Part shown: piece after piece, positions 50,825-60,701 of the stretch | How positions within the stretch are numbered: the first letter of the stretch is position 1 | Layout: each line of letters starts with the position of its first letter | DNA from: Burkholderia sp. | GTDB lineage: Bacteria > Pseudomonadota > Gammaproteobacteria > Burkholderiales > Burkholderiaceae | Direction: 5' to 3' | DNA: 64,000 bases | NCBI RefSeq assembly: GCF_018375725.1 | Contig: NZ_JAHACR010000003.1 | Location: forward strand, 29,135-93,134 | Notes under the pieces: model-generated | Database searches by the model: none | What the model was told of the DNA's origin: nothing | The model's input: only the letters and a program-made list of their open reading frames with translations | Translations under genes and position numbers: made by a program

Positions 50825-51169
50825 ATGACGGCGAACGTCAGCGGAATCGGTTCGGTATTGCAACAGATGCAGGCCATGGCGGCGCAGGCGACGGGCGGCG
50901 TGTCCAGCCCGGCGGCGGCCCTCGCCGGTTCCGGCGCGGCGACGGCCAGCACGTTCGCGAGCGCGATGAAGGCGTCGCTCGACAAGATCAGCGGCGACCA
51001 GCAAAAGGCGCTCGGCGAGGCGCAGGCGTTCGAGGTCGGCGCGGCGAACATCTCGCTGAACGACGTGATGGTCGACATGCAGAAGGCGAACATCGGGTTC
51101 CAGTTCGGGCTGCAGGTCCGCAACAAGCTGGTGAGCGCGTACAACGACATCATGCAGATGTCGGTGTGA
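50825..51169 (+). CDS. fliE: FliE, flagellar hook-basal body adaptor
   Basis: A 114-residue rod-adaptor protein; the C-terminal [25 protein letters not shown] is diagnostic. ATG at 50825 follows GGAGACGAC. It is divergent from fliF; 248 bases lie between them and should hold the early flagellar promoters, but no clear FlhDC box could be assigned. Confidence 0.96.
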   Translation: MTANVSGIGSVLQQMQAMAAQATGGVSSPAAALAGSGAATASTFASAMKASLDKISGDQQKALGEAQAFEVGAANISLNDVMVDMQKANIGFQFGLQVRNKLVSAYNDIMQMSV

Positions 51170-51249
51170 CGGCTGGCGAACTGGGGAGCGGCCATTCGCG
51201 ATGCAGTCATCCGCGGCCGGCCACCCGGGATCGCCGCGCCCAGTCCCGC

Positions 51250-51276
51250 TAAAGCTTTTCATTTCCTTTCCGATAA
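51250..51276 (+). promoter_or_regulatory. Sigma-28 (FliA) promoter of fliS
   Basis: TAAAGCTT and TCCGATAA, separated by exactly 11 bases, match the consensus TAAAGTTT-N11-GCCGATAA at 14 of 16 positions. It lies about 75 bases before fliS and would place fliST and downstream genes in the late flagellar class. Confidence 0.85.
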
Positions 51277-51349
51277 CTCGGGGTAGAGGCCGCGTCCTGC
51301 GCCGTACGGCCGCGCTGCCCGAATCACACGCACCAACAAGGAGAAGCGC

Positions 51350-51784
51350 ATGTTTTCCCCAGGACACGCTGGAGCCAGCGCGTACGCGCGCGTCGGCGTC
51401 GAGACAGGGGTGATGAGCGCGTCGCCGCATCGGCTGATCGCGATGCTCTACCAGGGCGCGCGGCAAGCCGTCGCGCTCGCGCGGATGCACATGCAGCAGA
51501 GCAACGTTCCCGCGCGCGGTGAGGCGATCGGCAAGGCGATCCGCATCGTCGAGAGCGGTCTGCAGCAGTCGCTGAACCGCGACGTCGGCGGCGAACTCGC
51601 CGCACGGCTCGATTCGCTGTACAGCTACATCTGCAGGCGTTTGCTGGAAGCGAACCTGCAGGGCAGCGAGGAACTCCTGATCGAAGTCGACCGGCTGCTC
51701 GCGACGCTCGAGAAAGCCTGGACCGGCATCGGTCCGGAGGTCGCGCGGATGGCTGCCCAGCAGGCCGCGGAACAGGCGCGATGA
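51350..51784 (+). CDS. fliS: FliS, flagellin export chaperone
   Basis: A 144-residue chaperone; GVETGVMSASPHRLIAMLYQGARQAV near the N-terminus is typical. It keeps flagellin unpolymerised before export. It has AAGGAG upstream and overlaps fliT by 4 bases. Note the flagellin gene is not in the window. Confidence 0.96.
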   Translation: MFSPGHAGASAYARVGVETGVMSASPHRLIAMLYQGARQAVALARMHMQQSNVPARGEAIGKAIRIVESGLQQSLNRDVGGELAARLDSLYSYICRRLLEANLQGSEELLIEVDRLLATLEKAWTGIGPEVARMAAQQAAEQAR

Positions 51785-52113
51785 ATCGCAAGGCCGAGTA
51801 TCTCGCCCGCTACGAGGCGATCGCGACGGTGTCCGGCACGATGCTGCGCGCCGCGCGCCGCGCCGACTGGAGCGCGTTGCCGGCGTTGCAGGAAGAATAC
51901 CGGCGGCTCGTCGACGAGTTGAAGGAAGCCGAGGTCGGCGTCACGCTCGACGACGCCGAACTTGGCCACAAGCTCGGCCTGATTCGCCGCATCCTCGCCG
52001 ACGACGCGGCGATCCGCGATCTCGCCAGTCCGGATATCGCGCGGCTGTCCGTGCTGTTCGACGCGCGGCGCTCGACGAAGGTGCTGAAGGACCGGTATCA
52101 GGCGCGCATCTGA
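51781..52113 (+). CDS. fliT: FliT, flagellar export chaperone
   Basis: A 110-residue helical protein encoded directly after fliS with an ATGA overlap. Sequence is poorly conserved in this family, and the assignment rests on size, helical character and position after fliS. Confidence 0.85.
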   Translation: MNRKAEYLARYEAIATVSGTMLRAARRADWSALPALQEEYRRLVDELKEAEVGVTLDDAELGHKLGLIRRILADDAAIRDLASPDIARLSVLFDARRSTKVLKDRYQARI

Positions 52114-52211
52114 CGGCGCGGCGACGCGCTGCGCATGCGGCAGGCCGGTTCCGGACGTGGGGCCGGTTCGGGCCTTCGGATGGACGTTGCATAAATGATC
52201 AGGCCCTGACC

Positions 52212-53632
<1,421 letters not shown>

Positions 53633-53636
<4 letters not shown>

Positions 53637-53965
53637 GCGGATCGTCCCGCAAGCGCGCGGCCGCGCTCGTCTACGACGCGAAGGGCGGCGATGCCGCGCC
53701 GCGCGTGATCGCGAAGGGTTATGGCGCGGTCGCCGAGATGATCGTCGCGCGGGCGCGCGAGGCGGGCCTGTATGTGCACACCGCGCCGGAAATGGTGTCG
53801 CTGCTGATGCAGGTCGATCTCGACGACCGTATCCCGCCGCAGCTGTATCGGGCGGTCGCGGATCTGCTGGCGTGGCTGTATGCGCTCGAACGCACCAGCG
53901 GCGAGACGCCCGGCGCTCCGTCGGGCGGCGCCCCGCCGCGCTTTCCGCTTCCGCCGGTGCGCTGA
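53633..53965 (+). CDS. Orphan FlhB C-terminal-like protein
   Basis: A 110-residue protein resembling the cytoplasmic tail of FlhB/EscU switch proteins: AAALVYDAKGGDAAPRVIAKGYGAVAEMIVARAREAGLYVHTAPEMV. No membrane helices are present. The autocleavage NPTH motif is absent (the sequence reads ...APRVIAKGYG). Similar stand-alone proteins exist in other bacteria, and their role is uncertain; partnering the adjacent FliK-like protein is the natural guess. The start overlaps that gene by 4 bases. Confidence 0.85.
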
Positions 53966-54034
53966 GCGTCGCACGCCGCGTGTTGCGCTTCTTCCGCATG
54001 GGCGCGGCGCAGGATTGAGCGGCGCAGCAATCTA

Positions 54035-54053
54035 TGTAATGATATCCATTCGC
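54035..54053 (+). promoter_or_regulatory. Fur-box-like site upstream of the PepSY gene
   Basis: TGTAATGATATCCATTCGC matches 13 of 19 positions of the Fur consensus GATAATGATAATCATTATC, in the only AT-rich patch of this intergenic region, about 70 bases before the gene. Confidence 0.55.
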
Positions 54054-54120
54054 ATTTAAATCGGGGCGGCGCACGGAGTCAGTGCGCCGCCCGTTGTTTT
54101 GAACGAACGGAAAGATTCGC

Positions 54121-54840
54121 TTGAACGCGCCCGAAACGATCGACAAGCCCCTCGCGGGCATCACCGTGCTGCATCCGAAGGCACGCCCCCTTACCGGCGA
54201 CGCGCTCGCCGCACGTCGGCAGCGCGCGCGCCGTGCGACCTTCATCAAGTGGCTGCGCAAGATGCACGGCTGGATCGGCCTGTGGGGCGCGACGCTCGGG
54301 CTGCTGTTCGGCGTGACGGGCGTGGTGCTGAATCACCGCGCGGCACCGCTGAGGATCCCGACCGGCGAGCCGCAGGTCGAGGAATTGCAGCTTGCGTTGC
54401 CGAGCCCCGCGCCGGCGACGCCGGCCGCGATGACGAAATGGCTGCAGCGCGAGCTGCATGTCGACGGCAAGCCGGGCCGGGTGCGCAAGGATCCGGCGCA
54501 GCCGGTCGCCTGGGGCGGGCAGCGGATGATGCAGCCGGAGCACTGGCAACTCGGGATTTTCGGGCCGCGCAATAACGTACAGGCCGATTACTGGGTTGGG
54601 AACGGCTTCGTGTCGGTGAAGCGCACCGGCAACACGTTCCTCACGACGCTGAACAACCTGCATCGCGGCGTCGGCATGAACCTGTTCTGGGTGCTGCTGA
54701 TGGATACGATCGCAGGGTCGCTGATCCTGCTGTCGCTGACCGGCGTGCTGCTGTGGACGGAGCTGAACAAGCGACGCACGGTCGGCGTCGTGCTGGTGGC
54801 GGGCTCGATCGCCGCGGCGCTCGCGGCCGGCCTGGCCTGA
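54121..54840 (+). CDS. PepSY-associated membrane protein
   Basis: A 239-residue protein with three hydrophobic segments (GLWGATLGLLFGVTGVVLNHR, LFWVLLMDTIAGSLILLSLTGVLLW, and the C-terminal VVLVAGSIAAALAAGLA). It has the short PepSY-TM family layout; relatives often accompany iron-uptake receptors. It starts with TTG. A Fur-like site lies upstream, so iron-responsive expression is probable, but no receptor gene is in the window. Confidence 0.85.
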   Translation: MNAPETIDKPLAGITVLHPKARPLTGDALAARRQRARRATFIKWLRKMHGWIGLWGATLGLLFGVTGVVLNHRAAPLRIPTGEPQVEELQLALPSPAPATPAAMTKWLQRELHVDGKPGRVRKDPAQPVAWGGQRMMQPEHWQLGIFGPRNNVQADYWVGNGFVSVKRTGNTFLTTLNNLHRGVGMNLFWVLLMDTIAGSLILLSLTGVLLWTELNKRRTVGVVLVAGSIAAALAAGLA

Positions 54841-54861
54841 CGCCGGCCGGCGCGCGCCGGC

Positions 54862-55890
54862 TTAGACGCGGCAGGCCTCGCCGCCGCGCGCGGCCATCTC
54901 GCGCGAGGCCTTTGCTCCCTCGACCTGCAGGATCGTCGGCAGCGACACGCTGTTTTTCGCGGCCGTGACTTCGGCGAGGATCGAAATCGCGATTTCCGGC
55001 GGCGTGCGGCTGCCGATGTAAATGCCGGCCGGCCCGTGCAGCCGCGCCAATTCCGCTTCGCTCAGATCGAATTCACGCAGCCGCTCGCGCCGCGCCGCGT
55101 TGTTGCGCCGCGAGCCGAGCGCGCCGACATAGAACGCCGGCGTTTTCAGCGCTTCCATCAAGGCCAGATCGTCGAGCTTCGGATCGTGCGTGAGCGCGAT
55201 CACCGCCGAACGCGCATCGAGCTTCATGTCGAGCACCGTGTCGTCCGGCATCGCGCGGGCGATGCGCGTGCCGGGCACGTCCCACGCATCCGTGTATGTC
55301 TCGCGTGGATCGCAGACCGTCACCTGGTAGTCGAGTCCGGCTGCGATCTGGCACAGATAGCGTGACAACTGCCCGGCGCCGATCACGAGCATCCGGTAGC
55401 GCGGCCCGTGAATCGTCACGAGCCGCTCGCCGTCGAACGCGAGGCCGTCGGCCGCCTGTGCCGGCGACAGCGTTGCCCGGCCGGTCGCGAGATCCAGCGT
55501 GCGGACGACGAGACGGCCGGCCTCGACTTCCGCGTACAGCGCGGCGATGCCGCTTGCGCGGGTCAGCGGCTCCAGCACGAGCTGGATCGTGCCCCCGCAC
55601 GGTAGCCCGAAGCGATGTGCCTCCTCGGCGGTCACGCCGTACTTCAGCGCTTCCGGGCGCGCGTCGGTCGCGATGCCGTTCGCATGCACGCGGGCGATCA
55701 GGTCGTCCTCGATGCAGCCGCCGGATACCGAGCCGACGACGAGCCCGTCGTCGCGCACCGCGAGCATCGCGCCTTCGGGGCGCGGCGACGAGCCCCACGT
55801 CTTCACGACCGTCACGAGCAGGGCGCGGCGGCCGGCTTCGAGCCAGCGCGCACTCGTTTTCAGTACATCGAGATCGACGCTTTCCATCAT
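54862..55890 (-). CDS. XdhC/CoxI-family protein
   Basis: A 342-residue protein with an N-terminal XdhC domain (TWGSSPRPEGAMLAV, GSVSGGCIEDDLIA, GLPCGGTIQLVLEP) and a C-terminal Rossmann domain (RMLVIGAGQLSRYLCQ). Family members help load sulphurated molybdenum cofactor into xanthine-dehydrogenase-type enzymes. No such enzyme is encoded near here. Start ATG 55890; the next codon is also ATG. It is convergent with the PepSY gene. Confidence 0.88.
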   Translation of the reverse strand: MMESVDLDVLKTSARWLEAGRRALLVTVVKTWGSSPRPEGAMLAVRDDGLVVGSVSGGCIEDDLIARVHANGIATDARPEALKYGVTAEEAHRFGLPCGGTIQLVLEPLTRASGIAALYAEVEAGRLVVRTLDLATGRATLSPAQAADGLAFDGERLVTIHGPRYRMLVIGAGQLSRYLCQIAAGLDYQVTVCDPRETYTDAWDVPGTRIARAMPDDTVLDMKLDARSAVIALTHDPKLDDLALMEALKTPAFYVGALGSRRNNAARRERLREFDLSEAELARLHGPAGIYIGSRTPPEIAISILAEVTAAKNSVSLPTILQVEGAKASREMAARGGEACRV

Positions 55891-56186
55891 CCCATCCCCG
55901 TTGCGGAGTGGTCCCGGCCGGTCGGGACCGTCGTTAGATGGCGGGATTATGAACCGCCTGGCGCAAGCGTGCAGAAGGCTGTGCGGATAGAGAAAGTGCG
56001 AAGGTGCGAAGGTGCGATGGACAGGTCGGGCGGGCGATCGTGACGTATTGTTCCTGCAATGCGCAGGCGAGCACGGCGGCGGCACTGCATATGGCGTGCC
56101 GCTTAGGCTGATTGATACGCGTGGCATGGCGCAGATGCCGCCCGCCGGGCGAGCGCCTCGACCCGGCAGGACAGCGAAACCGCGCG

Positions 56187-56690
56187 TCAGAGCGTGTTCA
56201 GATACTGCTTCAGGTTGCGGATGTTGTTGTCGTACGCGCTCGGCGAACCGAGCTCGACGCCGCCGCTGCGCACGTAGTAATCGAACGGCACGGAGCGCGT
56301 GCCGAAGAACGGCAGGAAATTGTCCGGCTGCAGTGTCGTGCCGTTCAGCCCGATTGCCCAGTTCCGCGACTTGTACAGTTCGAGATCGCGGATCGTTGCA
56401 TTGACGGCGTTCGTTTCGGCGGCGCGGATCGCGGCGATATGCTGCGCCAGCGTGTCGATGTTCGCCCCGTAGGCGCTCGGTTCGCCGACCGCGACGCCCC
56501 GTGCGCGCACGTAATAGCTGAACGGCAGGTTGCGCTCGGTGAAGAACGACAGGAAGCCGTCCGGCGCCAGCGTATCCCCGTTCATGCCGATGGCCCAGTT
56601 CCTGCTCTGATAGTCCTTGAGTTCGGTGATCGTGCGGTTGGCTGCGTTGATCTCGGTTTTCGCAGTGACATTGACCAGCGTGTTGTTCAT
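56187..56690 (-). CDS. Unrecognised protein built from two copies of one domain
   Basis: A 167-residue soluble protein with no signal peptide. Residues about 13-86 and 90-165 are clearly the same module: (Y)xSRNWAIGxNG at 29-38 and 108-117, a PFxYYVR at 56-62 and 135-141, then GVxxGxPSAYxxNI, all with a constant spacing of 79 residues. I do not recognise the family. ATG at 56690 has GAGAGG upstream. It stands alone, with 540 bases of gene-free DNA upstream, partly AT-rich. Confidence 0.8.
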   Translation of the reverse strand: MNNTLVNVTAKTEINAANRTITELKDYQSRNWAIGMNGDTLAPDGFLSFFTERNLPFSYYVRARGVAVGEPSAYGANIDTLAQHIAAIRAAETNAVNATIRDLELYKSRNWAIGLNGTTLQPDNFLPFFGTRSVPFDYYVRSGGVELGSPSAYDNNIRNLKQYLNTL

Positions 56691-57237
56691 GACGTGCCTC
56701 TCAGGTTCTTGTTGAACTTCGGACAGGTGCTGCGACATGCCTCGCGGTCGAGGCAATTCAATACGGGTGTGCGAATCCGCCGATTTTCATTTAATCGGGA
56801 AATGGGGTCTGCAAATACGATTTCGAAAATAGCGTCGTGAATGCGCGTGATTGAATGAATGGTCTCCCGGCAATCGCCGTCCCGGCTTCGCGCGGCGCAG
56901 GCGACGGCTTGCCATGGCGCCTTGCCGGGCTTGGGATTTCGGCGATGAACGGTCTGAATACTAGTGTCGCGATCGCAATAGTTCAATGTGGATGTGAGGA
57001 TTATTTTTGGTCCATTTTTCTTGATTTAATTTTCATGAACGATGCGTCGATTCATTGATGCCGGCACATCGAATGAACGGGCTTTTGAAAGCACGGCCGG
57101 AAAGAAATAAAACGGGCGGGCGGATCGTTGCGAATCGTGCAGCGGCGGATCCGCGGCGCGGGTGCGCGGGCGGCGATGCAGAGGCGGGCGGGAGGAAGGG
57201 CGGTGCCGCGCGGTGTTCGCGCGCGGCACGGCGGCAT
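56691..57237. other. Long gene-free region upstream of the two-repeat gene
   Basis: No supported gene. Two AT-rich patches stand out, about 56,780-56,850 and 56,985-57,055; either could carry the promoter of the two-repeat gene. The GC-rich rest shows no hairpin terminator for the permease gene that ends at 57238. Confidence 0.5.
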
Positions 57238-58641
57238 TCAGTGCGTCGGGTTGCCGTGTGCGAGCTTCGAGTGGCGGCGCGAGTACGCGAAGTAGAGCAC
57301 GAGGCCGATCACGAGCCACGCGCCGAACGCGAGCCACGTGACTGCCTGCAGGTTGAGCATCAGGAACACGCACGCGCCCACCGCGAGGAGCGGCACGACC
57401 GGCACGCCGGGGCAGCGGAATGCGCGCGGCAGGTGCGGGTGCGTGCGGCGCAGCACGAGCACCGCGATCGACACCATCGAAAACGCGGCCAGCGTGCCGA
57501 TGTTGATCAGTTCAGCGAGCACGTTGAGCGGCACGAGCGCGGCGATCAGGCCGAAGAACAGGCCGACGAGCCAGGTCGTCAGGAACGGCGTCGAGAAACG
57601 CGGATGCACGCTCGACAGCACGGCCGGGAGCAGGCCGTCGCGCGACATCGCGAAGACGATGCGGGTCTGGCCGTAGCTCATCACGAGGATCACGGTCAGC
57701 ATGCCGAGCACCGCGCCGAGATCGATGAAGCCCGCGACCCAGTTCGCGCCGGCGACCTGCAGCGCGTACGAGATCGGGTGCGAGACGTTCGCGTAATGCG
57801 CAGCCGGCACGATGCCGGTCGCCACGGCGGCGACGGCGACGTACAGGATCGTGCACACGGCGAGCGACGCGATGATGCCGATCGGCAGGTCGCGCTTCGG
57901 ATCCTTCACTTCCTCGGCAGCCGACGACACCGCGTCGAAGCCGATAAATGCGAAGAACATCACGGCCGCCGCGCCGAACACGCCGTGCCAGCCATTCGGC
58001 ATGAACGGCTTCCAGTTCGCGGGCGTGACGTGGAACACGCCGACCGCGATCACGAGCAGCACGAACGAGACCTTGATGAACACCATGACGTTGTTGATGC
58101 GGGTCGACTCACGGATGCCGATCGACAGCAGGGTCGTGATCGCGATCATCACGAGGAACGCCGGCAGGTTGAACCACGTGACGGTGCCCGGAATCGCGCC
58201 CGGGGCAGCGGTCAGCACGGTCGGCAGCGTGAGGCCGAAGCCTTGCAGCAGCGATTGCAGGTAGCCCGACCAGCCGACCGACACCGCGGATGAGGCGAGG
58301 CCGTATTCGAGCATCAGGTCCCAGCCGATGATCCACGCGACGACTTCGCCGAGCGCCGCATACGAATACGTATAGATCGAGCCGGCGACGGGAATCGTCG
58401 ACGAGAATTCGGCATACGACAGCGCTGCGAGGCCGCACGCGATGGCGGCGATCACGAACGAGAGCATTAGCGCCGGGCCGGCCTGGACCGCGCCGGTGCC
58501 GGTCAGCACGAAGATGCCGGTGCCGATGATGGCGCCGATGCCGAGGAAGGTGAGGTCGATGGCGCCCAGCGCTTTCTTGAGTCCGGCGGCTTGTGCGCCG
58601 GCGATCATGTGATCGACGTTTTTCTTGCGAAGGAGAGACAT
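57238..58641 (-). CDS. APC-family amino acid permease (YhdG/YfnA type)
   Basis: A 467-residue, 12-helix transporter. The N-terminus LGAIDLTFLGIGAIIGTGIFVLTG is the APC consensus; FAFIGFDAVSSAAEEVKDPKRDLPIGI is the helix 6-7 region. Cationic or other amino acid uptake is expected; the substrate is not determinable by eye. Confidence 0.9.
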   Translation of the reverse strand: MSLLRKKNVDHMIAGAQAAGLKKALGAIDLTFLGIGAIIGTGIFVLTGTGAVQAGPALMLSFVIAAIACGLAALSYAEFSSTIPVAGSIYTYSYAALGEVVAWIIGWDLMLEYGLASSAVSVGWSGYLQSLLQGFGLTLPTVLTAAPGAIPGTVTWFNLPAFLVMIAITTLLSIGIRESTRINNVMVFIKVSFVLLVIAVGVFHVTPANWKPFMPNGWHGVFGAAAVMFFAFIGFDAVSSAAEEVKDPKRDLPIGIIASLAVCTILYVAVAAVATGIVPAAHYANVSHPISYALQVAGANWVAGFIDLGAVLGMLTVILVMSYGQTRIVFAMSRDGLLPAVLSSVHPRFSTPFLTTWLVGLFFGLIAALVPLNVLAELINIGTLAAFSMVSIAVLVLRRTHPHLPRAFRCPGVPVVPLLAVGACVFLMLNLQAVTWLAFGAWLVIGLVLYFAYSRRHSKLAHGNPTH

Positions 58642-58798
58642 TGCGGATGAAGTGCCGACGCGCGAGCGCGGGGGAGCGAGCTGATTGGAAACGCGCAATT
58701 TTAGCCGATTTGGGCGGAACCACCCGCAGCGGCGCAGCGGCAAATCGTCTAATCAAAACAATTGCTTGGCGCGCGGGAGCGGCCGCGCCGCGCGGCCG

Positions 58799-59455
58799 TC
58801 AGGCGCCCGATACGGGCGTCATGTCCACGAGACGGTTGCTCATCACATAGAAGGTCAGCTCCGCGTTGTTCGACAGCTTCATCTTCTCGAGCAGCCGTGA
58901 GCGGTAGACGCTGACCGTCTTCACCGACAGCGACAGCGTGTTCGCGATATCGGTGAGCCGCTTGCCGGACGCGAGCATGCAAAGCGTCTGGTATTCGCGG
59001 TCGGACAGCTTTTCGTGCGGCAACGGCTCGTTCTCGAACGATACGTATTCGGCGAGCGCCTCGGCCATCGCCGGGCTCACGTACTTGCGGCCCGCGGCGA
59101 CCTGCTGGATGGCGGAGACCATCTGGGCGGCGTTGACCGTTTTCGACAGGTAGCCGGCCGCGCCGGCCTTCAGCGCGCGCACGGCGTACTGATCCTCGCG
59201 GTACATCGAAAACATCAGCACCGGCGTGCGTGGCAGCTTGCGCTTGATCCGCTTGAGCACTTCGATGCCGTTCATGTCGGTCAGCGAGATGTCGAGCAGG
59301 ATCACGTCGAAATTTTTCTTGTCGGCGGCCGCGATCGCCTCGACGCCGGTCTCGGCCTCGGCGACGTCGCGCGCGATGCTGCGGTCGATCAGCAACTGGC
59401 GGATGCCTTGCCGGACGATCGCATGATCGTCGACGAGCAGGATGTCCAGGCTCAT
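58799..59455 (-). CDS. NarL/FixJ-type response regulator
   Basis: A 218-residue regulator: a receiver domain with acidic pair D9-D10, phospho-acceptor Asp55 and Lys in YLSKT, and a C-terminal LuxR-type HTH (LSDREYQTLCMLASGKRLTDIANTLSLSVKTVSVYRSRLLEK in parts). It lies 7 bases after the histidine kinase gene; the two form one operon. Confidence 0.92.
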   Translation of the reverse strand: MSLDILLVDDHAIVRQGIRQLLIDRSIARDVAEAETGVEAIAAADKKNFDVILLDISLTDMNGIEVLKRIKRKLPRTPVLMFSMYREDQYAVRALKAGAAGYLSKTVNAAQMVSAIQQVAAGRKYVSPAMAEALAEYVSFENEPLPHEKLSDREYQTLCMLASGKRLTDIANTLSLSVKTVSVYRSRLLEKMKLSNNAELTFYVMSNRLVDMTPVSGA

Positions 59456-59462
59456 GGCGACC

Positions 59463-60284
59463 TCACGAAAGCGATGCGCGGCACGCCGTTGCCGGCGTCG
59501 CGAAGAGTGCATGCCACGCGAAGCGCGCCTGAAGCCGGGTGCCGCGGCCGGCGGCGGGCGTGGCCAGCTCGAAGCTGCCGTCGAAGGCTTCGCAGCGGGC
59601 GCGCATGCCCGCGAGCCCGTAACCGCGGCGGCTGGCGCGCGTGAAGCCGGCGCCGTCGTCGTCGACGGTCAGCGACAGATATGCACTGTCCGTTTCGATG
59701 CGCACGCCGGCCGATGACGCGCGCGCATGTTTTGCGATGTTCGACAACGCTTCCTGGGCGACGCGGAAGATCGCGAGCGCACCCGGCCCCGCGAGTTTCG
59801 GCAGCCGCGCATCGGCTGCGCAGACGAAGCTCGTGCGCAGGCCGGTGCGTGCCGCATAGCTGTCGACCCACGCGGACAGCGCGTTGACGAGGCCCGCGTC
59901 GAGCACCGGCGATTCCTGCTCGGCGATCAGCCGGCGATTCGCATCCAATGCGGCTTCGAGTGCCTGTTGCGCGAGATCGAGCGCGCGCCGGCAGCCGTCG
60001 GGCGCGTTGGCCGGCAGCCACGTATCGACGTTCGCGAGCGCGAAACGCGCGGCGGTGAGCTCGGCCCCCAGGCCGTCGTGCAGCTCGCCGGCCAAATGGC
60101 GGCGAGCGGCTTCGTCGGCGGCGAAGAGCTCGGCGGACAGTTCTGCAATCCGCGCGACGAGCGCATCACGGTTCGTCGCGGGCTGCAAACAGGACGGTCT
60201 GGCGGCGGGGGCATAGTCCAGTGCGTGCTGCTGCGATGGGAACGGGGCGTCGGCGCCTTCGGGCGCGTTAAGCGTCGTATCCAT
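59463..60284 (-). CDS. NarX-like cytoplasmic sensor histidine kinase
   Basis: A 273-residue HisKA_3-type kinase with no transmembrane segment. Phospho-acceptor His69 lies in LAGELHDGLGAELTAARF; the ATP-binding domain shows EALSNIAKHA, VDDDGAGF and GYGLAGMRARCEAF. ATG at 60284 follows GGGAGAG. The first 50 residues carry no recognisable sensor domain, so the signal is unknown. An inverted repeat about 100 bases upstream may be an operator. Confidence 0.9.
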   Translation of the reverse strand: MDTTLNAPEGADAPFPSQQHALDYAPAARPSCLQPATNRDALVARIAELSAELFAADEAARRHLAGELHDGLGAELTAARFALANVDTWLPANAPDGCRRALDLAQQALEAALDANRRLIAEQESPVLDAGLVNALSAWVDSYAARTGLRTSFVCAADARLPKLAGPGALAIFRVAQEALSNIAKHARASSAGVRIETDSAYLSLTVDDDGAGFTRASRRGYGLAGMRARCEAFDGSFELATPAAGRGTRLQARFAWHALFATPATACRASLS

Positions 60285-60643
60285 GACTCTCCCTGCTGTC
60301 AGAAAGCAATTCAGGCGCCACTCGGTGGCGCCCCTCGAATGCAGCCGCAATGACCGCGGCTGCAAGAGAATCTCGATGTGCAAAAGTAACAATACTTACA
60401 TCTTGTTACATGCTGGTCGGACTCTTCCATGCCCATCCAAATGGGATGCGTGCGCCGCGCATCATATCTCAAAAATTTGGAAAAAGTCATGTCGGACGGT
60501 CGTTTGAAGGCAAATGTTAATAATCCGAGTGAGACCGGTGTAGGAAAAACACTGACAGACAAACGGCAGGCATCGCTGTATCCAAATGTAACTATTTTGA
60601 GATCGGGTGATCAACGATTGTTACGAATTCGCCAGGCGCGCGC
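60285..60643. other. Gene-free, partly AT-rich region upstream of the kinase gene
   Basis: No credible gene: the only open frame on the plus strand runs into the fpr terminator. The stretch 60,370-60,620 is AT-rich for this genome and holds an inverted repeat described separately. Confidence 0.55.
60386..60409. promoter_or_regulatory. Inverted repeat GTAACAA-N10-TTGTTAC
   Basis: A perfect 7-base inverted repeat with 10-base spacing, one helical turn centre to centre plus, in AT-rich DNA 100 bases before the kinase start. A further TTGTTAC half-site is at about 60,618-60,624. It is a good candidate for a dimer-binding site, possibly of the neighbouring response regulator. Confidence 0.5.
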
Positions 60644-60672
60644 AAAAAAAAACCGGAGCTTTCGCTCCGGTT
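60644..60672 (-). terminator. Rho-independent terminator of fpr
   Basis: AACCGGAGC (60651-60659) and GCTCCGGTT (60664-60672) flank a 4-base loop; on the minus strand a run of nine T follows. It lies about 30 bases after the fpr stop codon. Confidence 0.93.
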
Positions 60673-60701
60673 CCTGATGGCGATCAAATTTTGGGGGCTG
60701 A

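Noticed and set aside
60429..60677. Small plus-strand gene in the region upstream of the kinase
   Set aside because: The frame runs through the fpr terminator hairpin and ends in Arg/Ser-rich junk; no convincing Shine-Dalgarno.
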